A program made the translations under genes and the position numbers. This document shows, piece after piece, positions 1-4,972 of a DNA stretch of 6,477 bases. This DNA comes from Acidobacteriota bacterium. Lineage in GTDB: Bacteria > Acidobacteriota > Terriglobia > Terriglobales > Acidobacteriaceae. Location: the NCBI GenBank assembly GCA_003225655.1, contig QIAW01000240.1:1-6477 (forward strand). The letters run 5' to 3'. Position 1 is the first letter of the stretch. Each line of letters begins with the position of its first letter. The notes under the pieces are model-generated. The model did no database searches. It was given only the letters and a program-made list of their open reading frames with translations, and was not told where the DNA came from.

Positions 1-1131
1 GGGTTCAGTAACTTCCCGGCAGCGGGCTGCAACGTGGCGGCACTACAGGCTCTTTCACCCCTTTGTATTCAAGGCGCCACGCTGCACCTTACCAACACCA
101 GGCTCCGGCCGGCAGTTGATCAGCAGTGGAACTTCAGCATCCAGCACCAGTTCGGCAGCCATACCTCGTTCCAGGTTGGATACGTCGGCAACAAGATCGA
201 TCACATGTCCAACATCTTCATCTTCAACCAGAAGAGACTGAACCCGAGCGGCGGCGCGCCGCTACCCGGACCCTTTGCCCAGCCTCTCATCAACTGCTGC
301 GGCGCCGGTAACTCTCCAACGATTCGCTTTAACGACTCCAGCGCTATCCAACGCTATAACGCTCTGCAAACCACCTTTGAAGAGCGCGCATTCCATGGTT
401 TGGATTTCAAGGCAAACTACACCTGGTCCAAGTGTCTGAATAACAGCCTGGGCTACTTCGGTCCCTTCGGCGACGAAGAGGCGCTTCCCGGAACTACGAG
501 TCAGACGGGCTTCAACTTCTTCTACCAGAACTCCTATAACCCCAAGGGTGACTATGGTCTGTGCATCGCTGATGCCAAGCACCTGTTTAACGGCTACTTG
601 GTATACGAAATGCCGTTTGGCAGAGGCAAGATGTTTGGCGGCGGCGCAAGCGACGTTGTCAACGCCATCATCGGCGGCTGGACCGCGGCGGCTGACTTCA
701 CTCTGCACACCGGCTTCGCCATTACGCCACTGGGCCCCGATTCCTCCGGTACAGGTTCTGCCTCTCCGCGTGCGAATTGCCCGTTGGGTGTCTCCCAGTC
801 GGGTAGCGGCGCAATTGTATCCCTTGGCGGTGGACAATTCGGCAAGCAGTTCTGGAATCCACTATCCGCTATCGCTGGGACGTCAGGGACTTTCGGAACC
901 TGCGGCATCGGTTCGTTCCGCGGACCTGGCCTGACAACCGCCGACCTCAACGTAGCAAAACGTTTTGCGGTGACCGAGAGAATCAACGTCGAACTCTTGG
1001 CACAGTTCATCAACGTTACCAACACTCCGATTTTGGGCAGGCCCAGCTTCTTCCAGGGCGCAACCTTTGGAACTATCAGTTCGTCGAACCCAGGCCGCCA
1101 GGTCCAGTTCGGCTTTAAACTCCACTACTGA
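1..1131 (+). CDS. Oar-like TonB-dependent receptor / carboxypeptidase-regulatory outer-membrane beta-barrel protein, C-terminal part (5' truncated)
   Basis: The reading frame is open from base 1 to the TGA at 1129-1131, so about 376 C-terminal residues are visible. The GTG at 34 is simply an internal Val codon, and the real start lies outside the window. The sequence reads like beta-strands alternating with polar loops. Recognisable patches are QQWNFSIQHQFG and VGYVGNK (about bases 120-200), RYNALQTTFEER (about 350-385), ANYTWSK (about 412-432), MPFGRGKMFGGG (about 610-645) and NPGRQVQFGFKLHY at the end. The terminal aromatic residue fits the C-terminal signature used by the BAM machinery for barrel insertion. 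These patches are familiar from large (roughly 1000-1200 residue) acidobacterial Oar-like proteins, which have an N-terminal carboxypeptidase-regulatory-like domain, a plug and a barrel. Only the barrel end is seen here. The substrate is unknown. Eight Cys residues, including a CC pair near base 297, are more than usual for a barrel and may form loop disulfides. Family is fairly sure; the transport role is inferred. Confidence 0.85.
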   Translation, partial: GFSNFPAAGCNVAALQALSPLCIQGATLHLTNTRLRPAVDQQWNFSIQHQFGSHTSFQVGYVGNKIDHMSNIFIFNQKRLNPSGGAPLPGPFAQPLINCCGAGNSPTIRFNDSSAIQRYNALQTTFEERAFHGLDFKANYTWSKCLNNSLGYFGPFGDEEALPGTTSQTGFNFFYQNSYNPKGDYGLCIADAKHLFNGYLVYEMPFGRGKMFGGGASDVVNAIIGGWTAAADFTLHTGFAITPLGPDSSGTGSASPRANCPLGVSQSGSGAIVSLGGGQFGKQFWNPLSAIAGTSGTFGTCGIGSFRGPGLTTADLNVAKRFAVTERINVELLAQFINVTNTPILGRPSFFQGATFGTISSSNPGRQVQFGFKLHY

Positions 1132-1163
1132 CCTCTGGCCCTCCGGCCAGTCAGAACAACCTT

Positions 1164-1204
1164 TGCGGAACTGCTACCCATTCGGGTAGCGGTTCCGCAT
1201 TTTT
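1164..1204 (+). terminator. Strong Rho-independent terminator after the receptor gene
   Basis: The arms TGCGGAACTGCTACCC (1164-1179) and GGGTAGCGGTTCCGCA (1184-1199) form a 16-bp stem with one G-U pair around an ATTC loop. A run of five T follows (1200-1204). It lies 33 bases after the receptor stop codon. The T-tract is only on the plus-strand side, so it ends plus-strand transcripts. A smaller 6-bp hairpin (CTGGCC, loop CTCC, GGCCAG; 1135-1150) sits directly after the stop codon. Confidence 0.92.
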
Positions 1205-1713
1205 ATCTCTGCCCGTTTTTTCTTTCGAAGTCCGTGCTCACTCGACTGGCGCTGCGCCAAAAATCTTATTGTGATATCAAATCACCAATTCCCAAAGAAC
1301 AGCGATCATCATTATGTTGGCATTCCAGGATGCCGGGGCAATGGCGGTCTTGCCATAAGCCTGCGTTCCTTGAAAATTTACTGACCTGACGGATTGAGAT
1401 CGTCCGCTTGCCCCACGTCCAGGCTGTCACCCGTTATCACCACTGTTTACAGATTTACTGACAGATCACACACTTTGACCTTTGACCACTATCGTCAGGG
1501 AAGCAGCCATCCGGCCTTTGCCATGTGAGCTTTCAGATTCCAGCAAGGCTCCCGCCTGACATCGATTCTCGCCTGTGTTTATGTGGGTCAAATGAGGATC
1601 GAGGGCGCGCAGAGCCTACTTGCTAGGGGGGTGGGCAGTTAATACTTGGCATACAAGTGATGCCACCCAAGTGACATCACTTCATTCCTGCGAACCGAGA
1701 GCGGACAATTGGC
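1205..1713. other. Convergent intergenic region without a convincing gene
   Basis: This stretch lies between the ends of two convergent genes. No open frame with a ribosome-binding site, and no tRNA or rRNA pattern, was seen. It holds several short repeats. ATTTACTGAC occurs at 1376-1385 and 1453-1462. ACAGAT occurs at 1449-1454 and 1461-1466. TTTGACC occurs in tandem at 1474-1487. A cluster of AAGTGA/TCACTT words lies at 1644-1682 (listed separately). GTGAT and ATCAC flank five bases near 1271-1286. The base composition looks mixed, not codon-like. It could be decayed coding sequence or could hide a small RNA, but nothing seen by eye establishes either. Confidence 0.5.
1644..1682. repeat. 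Cluster of inverted repeats built from the word AAGTGA
   Basis: AAGTGATG (1655-1662) pairs perfectly with CATCACTT (1675-1682). Between them AAGTGA recurs at 1669-1674, making the 14-base near-palindrome AAGTGACATCACTT (1669-1682). ACTTGG (1644-1649) pairs with CCAAGT (1667-1672), and GGCAT (1648-1652) pairs with ATGCC (1660-1664). The alternatives are mutually exclusive, as in a protein-binding array or a switchable RNA hairpin. No gene start is nearby on either strand, so an operator role is uncertain. Confidence 0.45.
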
Positions 1714-1741
1714 AACAAACAAAATTGTTCCTCGGGGAACA
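1714..1741 (-). terminator. Probable Rho-independent terminator of the phosphofructokinase gene
   Basis: Read on the minus strand, TGTTCC, loop CCGA, GGAACA forms a 6-bp stem (plus-strand 1726-1741). It is followed directly by ATTTTGTTTGTT (1725 down to 1714). It lies about 50 bases after the phosphofructokinase stop codon. The stem is short and has four G-C pairs, so termination may be incomplete. Position and U-rich tail support the call. Confidence 0.6.
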
Positions 1742-1791
1742 CTTGGATTTTCCTGAGGACTGATGACTAAGAACCGCGGATTGAATAGTAA

Positions 1792-2847
1792 CTACCGATT
1801 ACTGAGTACTGCCTTCCCATGCTTCTCTTGCAGGCTATCAGCCATCGCCAGCAGCTCTGGCGGCACCTTCCGGTTTTCCTGCAGGGCTTCTTGCAGGAGA
1901 ACGGAAACGATCTCCTGACCACGCAGGGCGGCCAGGCGGCCGAACTCTCCGCGATGGACCATATCAATCGCGCCCACGCCGTAGCGTGTCGCCAGCATGC
2001 GGTCGAAGGCCGTTGGAGTGCCTCCACGCTGGATATGGCCAAGGATCACCGAGCGCGTCTCCAGCCCCGCGCGCTTCTCGATCTCCTGGGCCAGAAGGTT
2101 CCCAATGCCGCCCAGGCGAACGTGCCCGAACTCGTCTTTTGCCGCGCCCAGATCAACCGCTCCGCCCGCAACTTTGGCGCCCTCGGCGACTACTACGATG
2201 CCAAATAGCTTCCCTTGCTGCCGGCTTTGCTTCAACGTCTCCGCCACTTCTACCAGGTCAAAGGGCTTCTCCGGCACCAGGATGATGTCGGCGCCGCTGG
2301 CAATGCCGCTATGAAGGGCGATCCAGCCCGAGTCGCGGCCCATCACCTCGACTACAATGATGCGGTTATGGGCCTCAGCGGTCGTATGCACGCGGTCAAT
2401 GGCCTCGGTAGCGATGCTGACCGCGGTATCAAAGCCAAAACACAGGTCGGTGCCGCTGAGGTCGTTGTCAATGGTCTTGGGCACGCCCACAACTTTGACA
2501 CCTTGCTCAAAGAGTTTCTTTGAAACCGATTGCGTATCGTCGCCGCCGAGGGTGATGAGCGCGTCCAGTTTGTTCTTGTTGAAGGTTTCGATGCACTGTG
2601 CGAGTCCGCCCTCGCGTTTCGCGGGGTTGGTGCGTGAGGTCCGCAGGATCGTGCCGCCGCGCAGCAGAATGTCGGATACCGCGTTCAAGTCGAGCTTCGT
2701 CGTCTTATTTTCCAGGACGCCGCGCCAGCCCTCGATGAATCCGGTGAACTCGTCTTCGTAGTGCAGGATGCCTTTGCGCACCACAGCGCGGATTACAGCG
2801 TTAAGTCCGGGACAGTCGCCACCACCAGTAAGTATTCCAATTCGCAT
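1792..2847 (-). CDS. pfp: 6-phosphofructokinase, probably pyrophosphate-dependent (mixed-substrate group III PFK)
   Basis: The protein is 351 residues. It catalyses phosphorylation of fructose 6-phosphate to fructose 1,6-bisphosphate in the cytoplasm, the committed glycolytic step. With PPi as donor the reaction is reversible and also serves gluconeogenesis. The phosphofructokinase fold is complete: GGGDCPGLNAVIR (8-20), the donor-binding loop GGDDT (101-105), PKTIDND with catalytic Asp127 (123-129), MGRDSGW (169-175) and GHIQRGGTPTAFDR (271-284). Numbering matches E. coli PfkA through this part. Position 104 is Asp (Gly in ATP enzymes) and position 124 is Lys (Gly in E. coli PfkA). This pair is the established mark of PPi-dependent enzymes, whereas ATP-using group III members keep Gly104. 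PPi use is therefore inferred from two residues. The ATG at 2847 has AGGA ten bases upstream. The gene follows the GH3 gene by 74 bp on the same strand and may be cotranscribed. Confidence 0.93.
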   Translation of the reverse strand: MRIGILTGGGDCPGLNAVIRAVVRKGILHYEDEFTGFIEGWRGVLENKTTKLDLNAVSDILLRGGTILRTSRTNPAKREGGLAQCIETFNKNKLDALITLGGDDTQSVSKKLFEQGVKVVGVPKTIDNDLSGTDLCFGFDTAVSIATEAIDRVHTTAEAHNRIIVVEVMGRDSGWIALHSGIASGADIILVPEKPFDLVEVAETLKQSRQQGKLFGIVVVAEGAKVAGGAVDLGAAKDEFGHVRLGGIGNLLAQEIEKRAGLETRSVILGHIQRGGTPTAFDRMLATRYGVGAIDMVHRGEFGRLAALRGQEIVSVLLQEALQENRKVPPELLAMADSLQEKHGKAVLSNR

Positions 2848-2854
2848 ATGATAT

Positions 2855-2878
2855 TTATCCTAAACAAATTATCCTAAA
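2855..2878 (-). promoter_or_regulatory. Duplicated TTTAGGATAA element with the phosphofructokinase ribosome-binding site
   Basis: On the minus strand the decamer TTTAGGATAA occurs twice in exact copies (plus coordinates 2869-2878 and 2855-2864), with a 14-base period. The copy next to the gene supplies AGGA (2858-2861), ten bases before the ATG at 2847, and is the likely Shine-Dalgarno site. The upstream copy overlaps GATAAT (2868-2873), which is one base from a -10 box, but no convincing -35 box lies at the right distance. It may be a second ribosome standby site, a small operator or chance duplication. Confidence 0.45.
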
Positions 2879-2921
2879 TCAACTGCTCCACTTACGACCA
2901 GTCCTATTCAACTGCTGTAAT

Positions 2922-4889
2922 TTATTTGGGATTTGCCATGTTCATCGCTGCACTCTGCGGTTGCACCGGCGCGGAAGGCAACGGTAACGAGAATCCCCGC
3001 TCCGCAATCCCCGGCAAAGTCACCGGCAACTTGCCATGCGCCTGCAACTCTCCGAACAGGGCCTTCACCGCGCTGAGCTCAGAGCTGGTGGCATTGGAGT
3101 AGGTGCAGATATACGTCTGCACATTTGGGAAATTCTGCGCCACGTAAGGATTGCCCAAGGCAATCACCGCCGTCTTGGCTGCGGCGATATCGAGTATCTG
3201 CCTTAGCAGCTCTCCGCTTCCCTGCTCGAGGCCCACGCTGTTCACCAGTTTTCCATCCACCATGACCTGCTTGGCCGGCGTTGGCACAACGTATGCCGCA
3301 ACCACAACCTTTTCCGCATCCTTGACCGCTTGTAAGACCGCGGGAGTCAGGACCGCGGCAACGCTGTTATCAATGTGGAAGAAGACCGCATCAGCGCGTC
3401 TCTCTTTGAAGGCGGCTTCGAACGCATGCCCCCAATCGCCGCGGACTGTGTCAGTGATGATGATGCCCACAACGTGCTTGCCGGGCTTCACATTGGCCTG
3501 AAATATCTCGGCTTCGGTGGGCCGCGCCTGGAGCTTCTGCACAGGAAGCACTTGGCCGTTGTTCCGCACCAGGGTCACAGCTTCATCCGCGACTTGCTGT
3601 GCGAATTGCATATCTTCCGGCTTGCTCACCAGATACGAGACCTGCTGCAGGTCTACGAAACGGTTCTTGTCTAATCCTACGGAAGCCTTCATTTCGAGAA
3701 TCTTTTTGACAGACGCATCGATCTGCGCCACTGGGATTTCCCCTCGTTTCACCGCATCCAGTATGCCGTTGAACGCGCCATCCAGATCGGTGGGCCACAA
3801 GATCACGTCATTGCCGGCTTTGACTGAGTCCACGGCAGCTCTGGCTGTCGGACTTCCCTCTCCCGGCGGATACAGGCTTGTAAGCCCTCGCATATCCAAA
3901 GCGTCGGTGACGACTACGCCATTGAACTTAAGCCGGTTCTTCAGGATATCGGTAATTACCTTGTGTGAAATGGTCGCGACCTTATTGGGATCGGGGTCGA
4001 GCGCCGGCACCGCCACATGCGCTACCAGGATTGAATCCACATTGGCATCAATGGCTTTTTGAAATGGCGGAAGCTCAACCGTATCGCCGTGACCGGGAAA
4101 GTGCTTGGCTGCGGTCAGCATGCCGTGCTCGCGCGATCCTATGATGAATGCCGCTACCAGATTGCTTACCTCCTCCGGGCTCTCCCCAAAGGAACGCGTG
4201 TTGATGATGGGATTGGCAGGATTGATATTGACGTCGGCCACGGGAAACAGGTTCCAGTGAATCCCGATGGAGCGCGACTCTTGGGCGGTAATCGCTCCGA
4301 ACCTTTCCGCGTACTCGGTATTTCCGGCGGCGCCGAACGCCATTGCATCGGGAAAGGCCGGCACCGCTCTCACGCGCGAGTCAAGACCCCGCTCAAAATC
4401 GGCGGCCATGAGCAATGGCAGCGTGGAGTCACGCTGCAACTGGTTGGCGACAGCCGCGACCTCAAGCGGAGGGTTCTTCAGCAGAATGGGACCATCCACG
4501 TGCACGGTGAGCACCATCGAGCCAATGTGATATTTCTGTACCTGGTCGCGTATTTGCTTATAGTTATCGCTGTCAAAATTCTGGAAGTCGGTAAAGTAGC
4601 GGATATTGATCATCTGCCCGACCTTTTCTTCCAGGGAAAGGTTCTTCAAGGTCTTTTCCACCCAACGGCGGCCATCTTTGTTCAACTGGATAGGGCCCGG
4701 CTGCACCGGCTGTGTTTTCTTGGATTTATCGTCGGCAAACACCGAAACTGATAACAGGAGGAATAGAAGCGTGGTTGTGAGCTTATACATGCAGGAAAAA
4801 CAATACCAGAATCGGCCTGTCTTGGTCTTCCTTTCAATAGGCAGAGGGGCAGAAATTAAAGGTTTTAATAGCTCCCCAAAAGCTTCCAT
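2922..4889 (-). CDS. Exported glycoside hydrolase family 3 protein, NagZ-type beta-N-acetylhexosaminidase-like, lacking the acid/base loop
   Basis: The protein is 655 residues from the first ATG, or 622 from the ATG at 4790. Residues 34-52 (MYKLTTTLLFLLLSVSVFA) form a clear signal peptide, with cleavage likely before DDKS and no lipobox, so it should reach the periplasm or outside. The GH3 N-terminal barrel spans about 75-400: GQMINIRYF (91-99), AADFERG (162-168), TRSFGESPEEV (231-241), KHFPGHGDT (262-270) and VVTDALDM with probable nucleophile Asp329 (326-333). A C-terminal GH3 domain follows (about 430-630; GNPY at 579-582), as in two-domain NagZ of Bacillus. NagZ enzymes remove GlcNAc from muropeptides or chitin oligomers. 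In the family GDT is followed by a loop with Asp-Ser-His, the acid/base dyad. Here GDT runs straight into VELPPF, so about 20 residues are missing in frame at 4079/4080. Activity is therefore doubtful. GAGGGAG precedes the ATG at 4889, but the signal peptide favours 4790, which has no clear ribosome-binding site. Confidence 0.88.
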   Translation of the reverse strand: MEAFGELLKPLISAPLPIERKTKTGRFWYCFSCMYKLTTTLLFLLLSVSVFADDKSKKTQPVQPGPIQLNKDGRRWVEKTLKNLSLEEKVGQMINIRYFTDFQNFDSDNYKQIRDQVQKYHIGSMVLTVHVDGPILLKNPPLEVAAVANQLQRDSTLPLLMAADFERGLDSRVRAVPAFPDAMAFGAAGNTEYAERFGAITAQESRSIGIHWNLFPVADVNINPANPIINTRSFGESPEEVSNLVAAFIIGSREHGMLTAAKHFPGHGDTVELPPFQKAIDANVDSILVAHVAVPALDPDPNKVATISHKVITDILKNRLKFNGVVVTDALDMRGLTSLYPPGEGSPTARAAVDSVKAGNDVILWPTDLDGAFNGILDAVKRGEIPVAQIDASVKKILEMKASVGLDKNRFVDLQQVSYLVSKPEDMQFAQQVADEAVTLVRNNGQVLPVQKLQARPTEAEIFQANVKPGKHVVGIIITDTVRGDWGHAFEAAFKERRADAVFFHIDNSVAAVLTPAVLQAVKDAEKVVVAAYVVPTPAKQVMVDGKLVNSVGLEQGSGELLRQILDIAAAKTAVIALGNPYVAQNFPNVQTYICTYSNATSSELSAVKALFGELQAHGKLPVTLPGIAERGFSLPLPSAPVQPQSAAMNMANPK

Positions 4890-4893
4890 CCGG

Positions 4894-4900
4894 CTCCCTC
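4894..4900 (-). promoter_or_regulatory. Shine-Dalgarno-like GAGGGAG before the upstream GH3 start
   Basis: On the minus strand GAGGGAG ends four bases before the ATG at 4889. It is the only good ribosome-binding sequence for this gene. The ATG at 4790, which would place the signal peptide at the N-terminus, is preceded by pyrimidine-rich TTTTTCCTGC. The site therefore argues for the long start and against the start that makes best sense of the protein. Confidence 0.4.
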
Positions 4901-4910
4901 TTCGTATAGT
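4901..4910 (+). promoter_or_regulatory. Candidate promoter -10 region in the divergent GH3/glucokinase intergenic region
   Basis: TATAGT at 4905-4910 differs from TATAAT by one base and would start glucokinase transcripts near 4917. The -35 position holds only weak matches (around CTTCCA, 4883-4888). On the opposite strand TATACG (4903-4908) with TTGGAT sixteen bases upstream could drive the GH3 gene. A start there would leave almost no leader for the ATG at 4889 and would fit better with translation from 4790. Eye-based match only. Confidence 0.35.
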
Positions 4911-4911
4911 A

Positions 4912-4945
4912 TGGTCGCACCACCATCCAAAAGTTCGCGCGACCA
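4912..4945. repeat. Inverted repeat TGGTCGC-N20-GCGACCA in the divergent control region
   Basis: TGGTCGC (4912-4918) and GCGACCA (4939-4945) are perfect 7-base inverted copies separated by 20 bases. They lie between the candidate -10 box and the glucokinase ribosome-binding site. They could be an operator for a dimeric sugar-responsive repressor controlling one or both divergent genes, or a hairpin in the glucokinase leader. No bound regulator can be named. Confidence 0.4.
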
Positions 4946-4951
4946 GAATCC

Positions 4952-4957
4952 AGGAGA
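4952..4957 (+). promoter_or_regulatory. Shine-Dalgarno AGGAGA upstream of glucokinase, with long spacing
   Basis: AGGAGA is the best ribosome-binding match before the glucokinase gene. It lies 15 bases from the ATG at 4973 and 6 bases from an in-frame CTG at 4964 (codons CTG CCT GCT ATG). The normal 5-9 base spacing therefore fits the CTG better than the annotated ATG. The start remains ambiguous among 4964, 4973 and 5006. Confidence 0.5.
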
Positions 4958-4972
4958 CAACTACTGCCTGCT

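Noticed and set aside
262..1125. Long open frames on the minus strand inside the receptor gene (up to about 190 codons)
   Set aside because: They lie antisense to a clearly recognisable barrel protein, show no family motif, and are explained by GC-rich codon bias of the sense strand.
1271..1290. CRP-like site TGTGATATCAAATCACC
   Set aside because: The half-sites TGTGA and TCACC are separated by seven bases rather than six, the second half is imperfect, and no promoter or gene start is next to it.
1819..2761. Several plus-strand open frames across the phosphofructokinase gene
   Set aside because: All are shadows of the well-supported minus-strand enzyme. Their translations are low-complexity and match no family I recognise.
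3583..4100. Possibility that a frameshift hides the missing GH3 acid/base loop in another frame
   Set aside because: The reading frame is continuous, with conserved motifs directly on both sides (GDT and VELPPF), and the bases at the junction leave no room for about 20 extra residues in any frame.
4059..4751. A 230-codon plus-strand open frame antisense to the GH3 gene
   Set aside because: It is long, but the sense strand holds a full GH3 domain with motifs in order. The antisense product has no recognisable domain and no ribosome-binding site.
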